Below, one piece after another: positions 42,702 through 50,743 of a stretch of 64,000 bases of DNA (position 1 is the stretch's first letter; each line of letters opens with the position of its first letter). The stretch comes from an uncultured Pleomorphomonas sp. (GTDB lineage Bacteria; Pseudomonadota; Alphaproteobacteria; Rhizobiales; Pleomorphomonadaceae). Made by a program: the position numbers and the translations under genes. The DNA lies in contig CALMMQ010000122.1 of the NCBI GenBank assembly GCA_937868725.1, positions 1 to 64,000 on the forward strand. Direction: 5' to 3'. The notes under the pieces were generated by a model. The model did not search any database. It saw only the letters and a list, made by a program, of their open reading frames with translations, and had not been told where the DNA came from.

Positions 42702-42937
42702 GTCCCTCCCCGACCGCCGACGAGCCCCCCCGCGCCGGCGGCATGATGGCGGCGCGCGCCGCCAGAGACATGCATTTTATCTGGCTTGTTCATGACGTCT
42801 TGAGGCCAGCACCAAAAGAAATGCGGGAAAGCGACCTTCGGTGCGCGTGTTTTCGCTGCAAACTGCTGCGGTAAACCATATCTTAAGCACGACTCCCGTA
42901 GCTTTTCTGGAGTTGGAACCCTCAGCAGGTCCTTTCA

Positions 42938-43564
42938 ATGGACGTCACAATGGCGACGGTCGAGGACGCACAGCGCCCCGCACGCAAGCTGCCGAAGCCA
43001 GAGCGGCGGCGGTTTCAGCGTGTGAAAATCAACGTGCTTGGACGCTTCATGCTGTCCAACCGCAATGAGTATCCGTGCCAGGTCGTCGACATGTCGCCCG
43101 GCGGTGCCGCGCTGATGGCGCCGGTGAGCGGCGAGATCGGCGAGCGCGTCATTGCCTACATCGATCATATCGGCCGCATCGAGGGCGTGGTGACGCGCCT
43201 GTTCGAGGGCGGCTTTGCCATGACGGTCAACGCCACGGCCGGCAAGCGCGACAAACTCGCCTCGCAGCTGACCTGGCTTGCCAACCGCAACGTCCTCAAT
43301 CTGCCTGAAGATCGTCGCCACAACCGCATCACGCCGCGCCGCCCGTTCTCGGACGTGGTGCTGCCCGACGGTCAGGCGCTGCGCTGCAAGATCATCGACG
43401 TGTCGCTCTCCGGCGCCGCGCTCGCCACCACCGCCCGGCCGGCGCTCGGTTCGCCGATCACCATCGGGCGGATGCGGGCCCGCGTCGTGCGGCATTTCCG
43501 CGAAGGCATCGCCGTCGAGTTCGCGATGCTGCAGTCGGAAGAGATGATCAACAACAATCTCTGA
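42938..43564 (+). CDS. tandem PilZ-domain c-di-GMP receptor
   Basis: A 208-residue protein with two PilZ domains and nothing else. Domain 1 (about 20-105) has the c-di-GMP arginine motif in PERRRFQRV and the second motif DMSPGGAAL. Domain 2 (about 118-200) has EDRRHNRITPR and DVSLSGAAL. Both therefore retain RxxxR and DxSxxG binding elements. It should respond to cyclic-di-GMP, with the effector partner unknown. The upstream region contains AT-rich AAACCATATCTTAAG and a possible AGGTCC ribosome site. The next gene downstream, after 486 bases, is a BTLCP-type protease. Confidence 0.9.
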   Translation: MDVTMATVEDAQRPARKLPKPERRRFQRVKINVLGRFMLSNRNEYPCQVVDMSPGGAALMAPVSGEIGERVIAYIDHIGRIEGVVTRLFEGGFAMTVNATAGKRDKLASQLTWLANRNVLNLPEDRRHNRITPRRPFSDVVLPDGQALRCKIIDVSLSGAALATTARPALGSPITIGRMRARVVRHFREGIAVEFAMLQSEEMINNNL

Positions 43565-43738
43565 CGCCAGCCGACCACTTGTGCCGTTTCGGACGACCGC
43601 CCCGCAGACCGGAGCGGCGCGTCTCGAAGCGGGACGCATTTACCTGCCATTGACCACGTGACGAAATCGGCGCCCGGACCTTAGCATCCGGAGGCGCCGT
43701 TTGCCGCCAGTTGCCACCGGCACGGCAGGTATCCCCCC

Positions 43739-43860
43739 TCACCACTCGCCGGAGCCGGCATCGTCGGCGTTAACTCTTTGCCGACCGCAGGTCGCAAACC
43801 CGCACCGGGTTTGCCGGCTCTGGTGGTGACCGCCCCGTTGCCGAGGGTAAACGCCTCGGC
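43739..43860 (+). ncRNA. strongly folded intergenic element (unknown RNA or palindromic repeat)
   Basis: Within the 486-base gap after the PilZ gene, TCACCAC and GAGCCGGC (43739-43759) pair with GCCGGCTC and GTGGTGA (43813-43829). They enclose GTCGGC/GCCGAC, GACC/GGTC and GCAAACCCG/CGGGTTTGC hairpins. A further hairpin GCCGAGG/CCTCGGC (43840-43860) follows. The arms are exact and numerous, beyond what GC content alone suggests. No match to a known riboswitch was recognised. It could be a structured RNA, a leader of the 44051 gene, or a dispersed palindromic element; strand is undecided. Confidence 0.45.
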
Positions 43861-43910
43861 GCCGCGACGGCGGCATGGTGAAGACTTGTTTTAACGCCTG
43901 TCTCCAACGA

Positions 43911-43975
43911 TAATTAATTTTCCCTAAAATTCATGAAATGTATAATTAATTAAAGCTTTATCCCGACGCGAAAAT
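43911..43975 (+). promoter_or_regulatory. AT-rich promoter region of the BTLCP gene
   Basis: A 65-base AT-rich block between GC-rich sequence. It includes TTAA-N7-TAAA (43914-43928), one mismatch from the CtrA box TTAA-N7-TTAA, and several ATTAAT runs. It lies 75-140 bases before the transglutaminase-like peptidase gene and most likely holds its promoter. CtrA control is only a suggestion. Confidence 0.4.
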
Positions 43976-44050
43976 TCGATTTCAAGGCTTCATGCGACTT
44001 CAAAGCGATTGTGGGACGATCTCCATCAAAGACAGGGAGACGTCACGACG

Positions 44051-44653
44051 ATGTTCAAGATCGCGACGCTTAAGAAGACACTATCGTTCTGCTTTGGCCT
44101 TTGCATGGCTAGTCCGGCTTTTGCTGGAAGTGATCAGATGTTCCTCAAGAGCCCGGCGGCTCCGCCCATCGGTTACGTCCAGTTTTGCAAGGTGCATCCG
44201 GCCGACTGCCAGCCGCTCAAGAAGACGAACCAGATCATTCGCCTCACCGAGGCCAGCTGGGCGCAGATCAACGACGTCAACACCTCGGTCAATGTCCGCA
44301 TTCTGCCGGCAACCGACATGCAGGTCTACGGCGTGCTGGAACGCTGGGAGTATCCCAAGGTAGCCGGCGACTGCGAAGACTATGTTCTCGAAAAGCGGCT
44401 CGAACTGATCCAGGCCGGCTGGCCGGAAAGTGCGCTGCTGATCACCGTGGTGCGCGACGAGGCCGGCGACGGTCACGCCGTCCTGACGGTCCGTACCGAT
44501 CGCGGCGACATCGTGCTCGACAACAAGACCGACCAGATCCATGTCTGGTCGGATACGCCCTATACCTATCTCAAGCGCCAATCATCGACGCAGGCGACGG
44601 CCTGGGACCTCATCGAGGACTCGCGGACCTCGCTGGTCGGCTCGTTGCGCTGA
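44051..44653 (+). CDS. exported transglutaminase-like cysteine peptidase (BTLCP, DUF920)
   Basis: A 200-residue periplasmic protease of the LapG-related BTLCP family. The signal peptide (1-25) ends ASPAFA before GSDQMF. The catalytic triad is visible: Cys in GDCEDYVLEKRLEL, His in GDGHAVLTVRT and Asp in IVLDNKTDQI. VYGVLERWEYPKVAGDCEDY and WSDTPYTYLKRQSS are typical of the rhizobial branch. LapG-type proteases cleave surface adhesins under c-di-GMP control through LapD; no LapD or adhesin gene is seen here, though a PilZ protein is upstream. GGGAGA lies before the start and a strong terminator follows. Confidence 0.9.
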   Translation: MFKIATLKKTLSFCFGLCMASPAFAGSDQMFLKSPAAPPIGYVQFCKVHPADCQPLKKTNQIIRLTEASWAQINDVNTSVNVRILPATDMQVYGVLERWEYPKVAGDCEDYVLEKRLELIQAGWPESALLITVVRDEAGDGHAVLTVRTDRGDIVLDNKTDQIHVWSDTPYTYLKRQSSTQATAWDLIEDSRTSLVGSLR

Positions 44654-44691
44654 TCCCGCCTTTGACCTCCAAGACCCACCCCAAACGACAA

Positions 44692-44725
44692 CGGGGGGCG
44701 ACCGCTGGCCGCCCCCCGACTTTTT
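44692..44725 (+). terminator. intrinsic terminator of the BTLCP gene
   Basis: CGGGGGGCG (44692-44700) pairs perfectly with CGCCCCCCG (44710-44718), then ACTTTTT. It lies about 40 bases after the peptidase stop and before the convergent pyrimidine-transporter genes. Confidence 0.88.
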
Positions 44726-44744
44726 GCAAGGCTGTCGCGCCCGA

Positions 44745-45740
44745 TCAGAGCTTCTTGGCAGCGTCGGTAACGGCGTGCGTCCAGGCGCCTTCCGGCGCCT
44801 TGGAGATGACCGGCGCCTCGCCACCGGCGGCGAGCAGCGTCTTGACGGTACGATCGTAGTCGGCCGGATCGAGCGTGCCGTCGGTACCGGCGGTCAGCTT
44901 GTTGATCTCGCTCAGCATCTGCGTCTGATGCTTCTCGGTCTGGGCGCCAGTCTCGTCATTGTCGAGCACGATCTTGACTGCCTCTTCCGGATGGCTCTGA
45001 GCGTATTCCCAGCCCTTCATCGACGCCTTGACGAACTTGGCCAGCTTGGCGACATAGGCCGGATCCTTGAGCTTGGCGTCCATGGCGTAGAGGCCGTCTT
45101 CGAGCGTGGCGACGCCCTGATCCTCGTACTTGAACACCGTCAGTTTGTCGGCCGGAATGCCGGCGTCGATCACCTGCCAATACTCGTTGTAGGTCATGGT
45201 CGAAATGCAGGCGGCCTGCTTCTGGATCAGCGGATCGACGTTGAAGCCCTGCTTCAGCACGGTGACGCCGTCGGCGCCGCCCTTGGTGGAGATGCCGAGC
45301 GTCGCCATCCACGACATGAACGGATACTCGTTGCCGAAGAACCAGACGCCGAGCGTCTTGCCCTTGAAGTCGGCCGGCGTCTTGATGCCGGTTTCCTTGA
45401 GGCACGTCAGCTCCATGCCGGACCGCTTGAACGGCTGGGCGATGTTGACGAGGCCGACGCCCTTCTCGCGGCTGGCGAGAGCGGCCGGCATCCAGTCGAC
45501 GATGACGTCGGCGCCACCGCCGGCGATCACCTGCTCGGGAGCGATGTCGGGGCCGCCTGCCTTGATGGTGACGTCGAGGCCGGCGTCCTTATAGAAACCC
45601 TTGTCCTTGGCAACGTAGTAGCCGGCGAACTGGGCCTGCGTCACCCACTTGAGCTGCAGCGTCACGGCGTCGGCGGCAAAGGCGTTGGCGGAGCTGAGGG
45701 CCGTGGCGAGGCCGAGAGCGGCGAGAAACGTCTTGTTCAT
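44745..45740 (-). CDS. NMT1/THI5-type substrate-binding protein, probable pyrimidine importer
   Basis: The periplasmic binding component (331 residues) of a pyrimidine-related ABC importer. The signal peptide ends ANAFA before ADAVTLQLKWVTQAQFAGYYV, the NMT1 family start with AKDKGFYKDAGLDVTI. PDIAPEQVIAGGGADVIVDWM and GVWFFGNEYPFMSWMATLG follow. Homologues bind hydroxymethylpyrimidine, riboflavin or pyrimidines. Here it is the last gene of a run headed by dihydropyrimidinase and beta-ureidopropionase genes, so uracil, thymine or a dihydropyrimidine is the likely ligand. It lies 156 bases after the permeases, behind a hairpin that overlaps its ribosome site. Confidence 0.9.
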   Translation of the reverse strand: MNKTFLAALGLATALSSANAFAADAVTLQLKWVTQAQFAGYYVAKDKGFYKDAGLDVTIKAGGPDIAPEQVIAGGGADVIVDWMPAALASREKGVGLVNIAQPFKRSGMELTCLKETGIKTPADFKGKTLGVWFFGNEYPFMSWMATLGISTKGGADGVTVLKQGFNVDPLIQKQAACISTMTYNEYWQVIDAGIPADKLTVFKYEDQGVATLEDGLYAMDAKLKDPAYVAKLAKFVKASMKGWEYAQSHPEEAVKIVLDNDETGAQTEKHQTQMLSEINKLTAGTDGTLDPADYDRTVKTLLAAGGEAPVISKAPEGAWTHAVTDAAKKL

Positions 45741-45751
45741 GGTCCTGTTCC

Positions 45752-45782
45752 CCTTTTTTGAAACAATGCCTTGTCAAAAAGG
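45752..45782 (-). promoter_or_regulatory. hairpin overlapping the binding-protein ribosome site
   Basis: On the minus strand CCTTTTTGA (45782-45774) pairs with TCAAAAAAGG (45761-45752, one bulged A). The AGG of the 3' arm is part of the AGGGG Shine-Dalgarno of the binding-protein gene nine bases before its ATG. It may mark an mRNA processing point or tune translation of the binding protein relative to the permeases. Confidence 0.45.
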
Positions 45783-45896
45783 CGGGAACCGGCGTCCCTG
45801 TTTTTATGCCGGATCCTGCCGATAGCGTCCGGCTGACGCCGGCCGTATTTTCGGTGGCGCCATCGTTGGCGGCGCCACCAAATCCGAGGGGCACCC

Positions 45897-46871
45897 TCAG
45901 CGTCGCCGCTGCGAGGGGTGCCAGAACGTCACCAGCCGCTCGAGCGCGCTGATCAGGCCGTAGAACAGCGAGCCGGCCACCGCCGCCACGGCGATTTCGG
46001 CCCAGACCATGTCGATGGACATGCGGCCGACCTCGGTGGAGATGCGGAAGCCCATGCCGACGATCGGCGTGCCGAAGAACTCGGCAACGATGGCGCCGAT
46101 GAGGGCGAGCGTCGAATTGATCTTGAGGGCGTTGAAGATGAACGGCATGGCGGCCGGCAGGCGCAGTTTGACAAGCTCCTGGCCGTGGCTGGCGGCGTAG
46201 GTGCGCATCAGGTCGCGTTCCATGCGGCCGGCGGCGGCAAGGCCGGCGATGGTGTTGACCAGCATGGGAAAGAAGGTCGAGATGACCACGACCGCCGCCT
46301 TCGACTGCCAGTCGAAGCCGAACCACATGACCATGATCGGCGCGATGCCGACGATCGGCAGGGCCGAGACGAAGTTGCCGACCGGCATCAGCCCCCGGCG
46401 CAGGAACGGGTTGCGGTCGGCGACCAGCGCCACCAGGAAGCCGATGGAGCAGCCGAGGCCGTAGCCGGCCAGCACCGATTTCAGGAAGGTCTGGCGGAAG
46501 TCGGCGGCCAGCAGCGGCAGCGAGGTGACGATGCGGTGACCGATGGCCGAGGGCGGCGGCAACAGCACCGGCGGCACGCCGAGGCCGGTGACCAGCGCTT
46601 CCCACAGGAGCAGCAGCCAGACGCCGAACAGCACCGGGACGAGCAGCGACAGCCACCGCGACGGCGCCTCGCACTCGCGGGCGGTGATGACGGTGACCGA
46701 CCACCAGGCGCCCATCCAGCCGAAGAACAGCAGCGGCCACACCCACGGGACCGAGCCGACCTCGGTGGCGCGGAACAGCACGATGGCCAAGAGGGCGAAG
46801 GCGATGGCAGCCAGCTGGACGAGGAAGGCCAGCGGCAGCGAGGCGCGGCGGACGGCAACAAGATCGCTCAT
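45897..46871 (-). CDS. ABC transporter permease (SsuC/ThiX type)
   Basis: A 324-residue inner-membrane permease of the nitrate/sulfonate/pyrimidine class. An N-terminal 75 residues carry two helices. The BPD_transp_1 core follows, with GVPPVLLPPPSAIGHRIVTS, the GYGLGCSIGFLVALVADRNPFLRRGLMP segment and the EAA-loop region RTYAASHGQELVKLRLPAAMP. The C-terminus has GFRISTEVGRMSIDMVWAEI. Its ATG overlaps the stop of the upstream permease by four bases, so the two are coupled and likely form a heterodimer. Confidence 0.9.
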   Translation of the reverse strand: MSDLVAVRRASLPLAFLVQLAAIAFALLAIVLFRATEVGSVPWVWPLLFFGWMGAWWSVTVITARECEAPSRWLSLLVPVLFGVWLLLLWEALVTGLGVPPVLLPPPSAIGHRIVTSLPLLAADFRQTFLKSVLAGYGLGCSIGFLVALVADRNPFLRRGLMPVGNFVSALPIVGIAPIMVMWFGFDWQSKAAVVVISTFFPMLVNTIAGLAAAGRMERDLMRTYAASHGQELVKLRLPAAMPFIFNALKINSTLALIGAIVAEFFGTPIVGMGFRISTEVGRMSIDMVWAEIAVAAVAGSLFYGLISALERLVTFWHPSQRRR

Positions 46872-47782
46872 GAGCGCACCCCCATGCGGCGGCGCACCGC
46901 CCGATCGACGACATCGACCAACGTCACGAGCACCGCCGCCATCAGCGCCGCCGTCAGCAGCGCCGCCCAGATCTGCACCGTCTGGCCGTAGTAGGAGCCC
47001 GACAGCAGGCGGGCACCGATGCCAGCCACCGCACCGGTGGGCATTTCGCCGACGATGGCGCCGACCAGAGAGGAGGCGATACCGACCTTCATGGAAGCGA
47101 ACAGGAACGGCACCGACGACGGCCAGCGCAGTTTCCAGAACGCCTGGGACGTGGTGGCCGAGTAGGTGCGCATCAGGTCGAGGTGCAGCCGCTCGGGACT
47201 GCGCAGGCCGGAGACGACACCGACGGTGACGGGAAAGAACGACAGGTAGGTGGAGATCAGCGCCTTGGGGATGATGCCGGTGATGTTGATGGCGTTGAAG
47301 ACGACGATGATCATCGGCGCGATGGCGAGGATCGGGATGGTCTGGGAAGCGATGACCCAGGGCATCAGGCTCTTGTCGAGGGTGCGGCTATGGACGATCA
47401 GCACGGCAAGACCGATGCCGAGCAGCGAGCCGATGACAAAGCCGAGCAGCGTCGAGGACAGCGTCACCCAGCCGTGGTAGACGAGGCTCTTCTTGGAGGT
47501 GATCGGCACGGTGAACACCGACTTCCAGAACTCGCGCGCCACCTGCTGCGGCGACGGCAGCACCGGCCGGTCCTGCTCCATGGTGGCGGCGACAAAGTCG
47601 GACACCGAATAGTCGGCGACGCCGGCGTTGGCGTAGAGCATGCGCTGGAACGGCGCGTTGAGCGCCAAAACACCGACGTACCAGGCGATGAGGATGGCGG
47701 CGACGATGGTCAGCACCGGCACGGTGCTGCCGGCACAGAGCCGGCCCCAGAGGCCGACGGGCTTGGCGGCGACCGCGCTCAT
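46868..47782 (-). CDS. ABC transporter permease (SsuC/ThiX type)
   Basis: The partner permease, 304 residues. It has an N-terminal helix (VPVLTIVAAILIAWYVGVLAL), a periplasmic stretch of about 70 residues, then the transport core with GWVTLSSTLLGFVIGSLLGIG and FNAINITGIIPKALISTYLSFFPV. The EAA-like loop is MRTYSATTSQAFWKLRWPSS. It lies 39 bases after the ATPase gene and overlaps the next permease. Transport of a pyrimidine is inferred from the locus. Confidence 0.9.
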   Translation of the reverse strand: MSAVAAKPVGLWGRLCAGSTVPVLTIVAAILIAWYVGVLALNAPFQRMLYANAGVADYSVSDFVAATMEQDRPVLPSPQQVAREFWKSVFTVPITSKKSLVYHGWVTLSSTLLGFVIGSLLGIGLAVLIVHSRTLDKSLMPWVIASQTIPILAIAPMIIVVFNAINITGIIPKALISTYLSFFPVTVGVVSGLRSPERLHLDLMRTYSATTSQAFWKLRWPSSVPFLFASMKVGIASSLVGAIVGEMPTGAVAGIGARLLSGSYYGQTVQIWAALLTAALMAAVLVTLVDVVDRAVRRRMGVRS

Positions 47783-47821
47783 CGGGGCACCTCGCGCTGT
47801 TCGTCCGGACGGGCGTGGCGA

Positions 47822-48601
47822 TCAGTCTTCATAGGAATGCCCCGCCTTGAGGCCGTCGCGCACGCGCTGGGCGATCTTGAGGAACTCCGGCGTCTCGCGG
47901 ATGTCGAGCGGCCGCACGCCGCGCGGCAGGTCGCTCTCGACGATGTCGTAGATGCGGCCGGGTCGCGGGCTCATGACGACGATCTTGGTCGAGAGGTAGA
48001 CGGCCTCGGGGATCGAGTGGGTGACGAAGACCACGGTCTTGGCCGTCTTTGCCCAGAGATGCAGCAGTTGCTCGTTGAGATGATCGCGAACGATCTCATC
48101 GAGGGCACCGAACGGTTCATCCATCAGCAGCAGGTCGGGCTCGACGGCCAGGGCGCGGGCAATGGAAGCGCGCTGCTGCATGCCACCGGACAGCTGCCAG
48201 GGAAACTTCTTCTCGAAGCCGGTGAGATTGACCAGTTCGAGATTGCGCTTGATGCGGGCTTCGATCTCGGCCCGGGTGAGGCCCATGATCTCAAGCGGCA
48301 GGGCGATGTTGCGGGCGATGGAGCGCCAGGGATAGAGCGCCGGCGCCTGGAAGACGTAGCCGTAGGCGCGATCGAGGCGAGCCAGCTCCGGCGTCGTGCC
48401 GTTGACGGCAATGCTGCCGGACGTTGCCTGTTCGAGGTCGGCGATAACGCGCAGCAACGTCGTCTTGCCGCAGCCCGATGGCCCGATGAAGGAGACGAAA
48501 TCGCCCTTGCCGATGGTGAGATCGATGCCCGAAAGCGCGTGGACCGGGCCGTCGCCGGTATCAAAGGTCAGGGACAGCGACTTGATGTCGATAACGTTCA
48601 T
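47822..48601 (-). CDS. ABC transporter ATP-binding protein (SsuB/ThiZ type)
   Basis: The ATPase (259 residues) of the importer. Walker A is GPSGCGKTTLLRVIADLE at about residues 38-55. The Q-loop is in YVFQAPALYPWRSIARNIALP, the signature LSGGMQQRASIARALA, Walker B LLLMDEPFGALDEI and the switch His in VVFVTHSIPEAVYLS. This pattern is that of the nitrate/taurine/thiamine-precursor class. It starts at ATG 48601; 192 bases separate it from the dihydropyrimidinase gene on the same strand, with no feature I could identify between them. Confidence 0.93.
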   Translation of the reverse strand: MNVIDIKSLSLTFDTGDGPVHALSGIDLTIGKGDFVSFIGPSGCGKTTLLRVIADLEQATSGSIAVNGTTPELARLDRAYGYVFQAPALYPWRSIARNIALPLEIMGLTRAEIEARIKRNLELVNLTGFEKKFPWQLSGGMQQRASIARALAVEPDLLLMDEPFGALDEIVRDHLNEQLLHLWAKTAKTVVFVTHSIPEAVYLSTKIVVMSPRPGRIYDIVESDLPRGVRPLDIRETPEFLKIAQRVRDGLKAGHSYED

Positions 48602-48793
48602 GACTTGCCGAACTCGCAATCGTTCGCTCTGTCGAGGCCAAGTTTCAGGGTTCGGGCGAAACCTGTCGCGGTCTCGTCCGTCAGTTCATACGCAACGCGT
48701 GAAATCCGGTGTCAGGCGCACCGGCAAGACCGGAGGGAACGCCCGCTCCCGCGCACGATCCGCGTCAGATCATGCAAGGAGCGGGCCGTCCGG

Positions 48794-50251
48794 TCAGATG
48801 CCGCTCTCGGGAATGAGGCCGCTGCGTTCGACGCGGCGCGGCGCAACCACTTCCTTCCACTGGCTGAGCGCCCGGTTGATGGCGCTGAAGGGGGCGCGCG
48901 GCACGAACTTGCCGTGGCCCTGCTCGGTCTTCATGGTCGCTTCCTCGACCACCACCTTGCCGCGCGACAGCGTGAAGCGCGGCAGGCCGATGACCTCGTA
49001 GCCGTCGAAGACGTTGTATTCGATGACCGACTGCTGGGTCTTGGGCGAGATGGTCTTCTTGCGCGCCGGGTCCCAGACGACGATGTCGGCGTCGGCACCG
49101 ACCAGCACGGCGCCCTTCTTCGGATACATGTTGAGGATCTTGGCGCTGTTGGTCGAGGTCACCGCCACGAACTCGTTCATGGTCAGGCGGCCGGTGCGGA
49201 CGCCATAGGTCCAGAGCAGCGGCATGCGGTCTTCAAGGCCACCGGTACCGTTGGGGATCTTGCGGAAGTCGCCAAGGCCCATGCGCTTCTGCTTGACGGT
49301 GAAGGTGCAATGGTCGGTGGCCACGCATTGCAGCGAACCGGCGGCGAGACCGGCCCACAGGCTGTCCTGATGCAGCTTGTTGCGGAACGGCGGGCTCATG
49401 ACGCGGGCGGCCGAATGGTCCCAGTTGGGGTTGGCGTATTCGCTGTCGTCGAGCAGCAGATGCTGGATCAGCGGCTCGCCGAACACGCGCATACCCTTCT
49501 GGCGGGCGCGACGGATGGCTTCGTGCGCCTGTTCGCAGGACGTGTGGACGACGTAGAGCGGCGCGCCGGCCATATCGGCGAGTACGATGGCGCGGTTGGT
49601 GGCCTCGCCCTCCACTTCCGGCGGCCGGGAATAGGCGTGCGCCTCCGGTCCGGTGTTGCCCTCGGCCATCAGCTTCTGCTGCATCTGGGCGACGATGTCG
49701 CCGTTCTCGGCGTGCACCATCGGCAGGCCGCCAAGTTCGCCGATGCGGCTGAACGACTGGAACAGCTCGTCATCGTCGACCATCAGCGAGCCCTTGTAGG
49801 CCATGAAGTGCTTGAAGGTGTTGATGCCCTTCTCTTCAACGATGATCTTCATTTCGTCGAAGATCTGCTTGTTCCACGACGTGACGCACATGTGGAAACC
49901 GTAGTCGCTGTTGGCCTTGCTGGCGCGATTGTGCCAACTCATCAGCGCTTCGGTCATCGACTGATCGGGCCGCGGCGTGATGAAGTCGACGACCATGGTG
50001 GTGCCGCCGGCCAGACCCGCCCGGGTGCCGCTGTCGAAATCGTCGGCCGAATAGGTCCCCATGAACGGCATTTCGAGGTGGGTGTGCGGATCGATGCCAC
50101 CGGGCATGATGTAGCAGCCGGAGGCGTCCAGCACTTCGTCGCCCGTCAAGTTGGGGCCGATCTCGACGATGACGTCGCCGTCGATTTTGACATCCGCCTT
50201 GTAGGTCAGATCAGCCGTGACAACCGTTCCACCCTTGATCACCTTCGACAT
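48794..50251 (-). CDS. hydA: dihydropyrimidinase
   Basis: Opens the ring of dihydrouracil or dihydrothymine to N-carbamoyl-beta-amino acids, the second step of reductive pyrimidine breakdown. The 485-residue cyclic amidohydrolase carries a binuclear zinc site. Ligands are visible in GGIDPHTHLEMPFMGTYSADD (HxH near residue 58), the carboxylated Lys in TFKHFMAYKGSLM near residue 150, His in PMVHAENGDIV, His in YVVHTSCEQAHE and Asp in CVATDHCTFTVKQK. It lies three bases after the GNAT gene and downstream of the beta-ureidopropionase gene in the same transcript. Hydantoins are possible alternative substrates. Confidence 0.94.
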   Translation of the reverse strand: MSKVIKGGTVVTADLTYKADVKIDGDVIVEIGPNLTGDEVLDASGCYIMPGGIDPHTHLEMPFMGTYSADDFDSGTRAGLAGGTTMVVDFITPRPDQSMTEALMSWHNRASKANSDYGFHMCVTSWNKQIFDEMKIIVEEKGINTFKHFMAYKGSLMVDDDELFQSFSRIGELGGLPMVHAENGDIVAQMQQKLMAEGNTGPEAHAYSRPPEVEGEATNRAIVLADMAGAPLYVVHTSCEQAHEAIRRARQKGMRVFGEPLIQHLLLDDSEYANPNWDHSAARVMSPPFRNKLHQDSLWAGLAAGSLQCVATDHCTFTVKQKRMGLGDFRKIPNGTGGLEDRMPLLWTYGVRTGRLTMNEFVAVTSTNSAKILNMYPKKGAVLVGADADIVVWDPARKKTISPKTQQSVIEYNVFDGYEVIGLPRFTLSRGKVVVEEATMKTEQGHGKFVPRAPFSAINRALSQWKEVVAPRRVERSGLIPESGI

Positions 50252-50254
50252 GGT

Positions 50255-50743
50255 TCAACCCTCGCTAGACGGTTTGCCCGTCAGTTTCTTATGCATGAAC
50301 AGACTATAGGGGTTCACCGCGTAGTCCCCGAAGGGACCACACTCGGCGTAGCCGAGACCACGATACATCGCGACGGCCTCGGTGTTGAGCGGCCCCGTTT
50401 CAAGATACAGCGTTTCGACATCACGCCCAGCGGCCAGAGCCTCGAGCCGGGCCATCAGGCGGCGACCGAGACCGGCGCCGCGCGCAGTCGCCGCGACGAA
50501 GACGCGCTTCAGCTCGGCGCTGCCGTCCGCCTGCCAGCGGATGGCGCCGCAGCCCTCGGCAACGCCATCGCGGCGGGCGCAGAGAAAGGTGATGTTCGCC
50601 GCCTTGAGACCGTCGATGTCGGTACCGAAATGGCCCTCGGGTGGATAGCGCTCCAGCGAATAGGCGTCAGAAGCGGCGATCAGGGCCACGATGTCGGGCC
50701 GATCGGGCGCCTCCTCGGCTATGGCGTGGAGCATCGCCGCCAT
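50255..50743 (-). CDS. GNAT-family acetyltransferase within the pyrimidine operon
   Basis: A 162-residue acetyltransferase. The acetyl-CoA loop RVFVAATARGAGLGRRLMARLEAL is at about residues 85-108, followed by VETLYLETGPLNTEAVAMYRGLGYAECGPFGDY in outline. The N-terminal part contains LIAASDAYSLERYPPEGHFG, resembling PanM/YhbS-like and amino-acid acetyltransferases. Its ATG (50743) overlaps the upstream amidohydrolase stop (TGATG), and dihydropyrimidinase begins three bases after its stop. It is thus translationally embedded in the pathway, yet no acetylation step is known there. An amine intermediate such as beta-alanine is a possible substrate (inference). Confidence 0.88.
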   Translation of the reverse strand: MAAMLHAIAEEAPDRPDIVALIAASDAYSLERYPPEGHFGTDIDGLKAANITFLCARRDGVAEGCGAIRWQADGSAELKRVFVAATARGAGLGRRLMARLEALAAGRDVETLYLETGPLNTEAVAMYRGLGYAECGPFGDYAVNPYSLFMHKKLTGKPSSEG

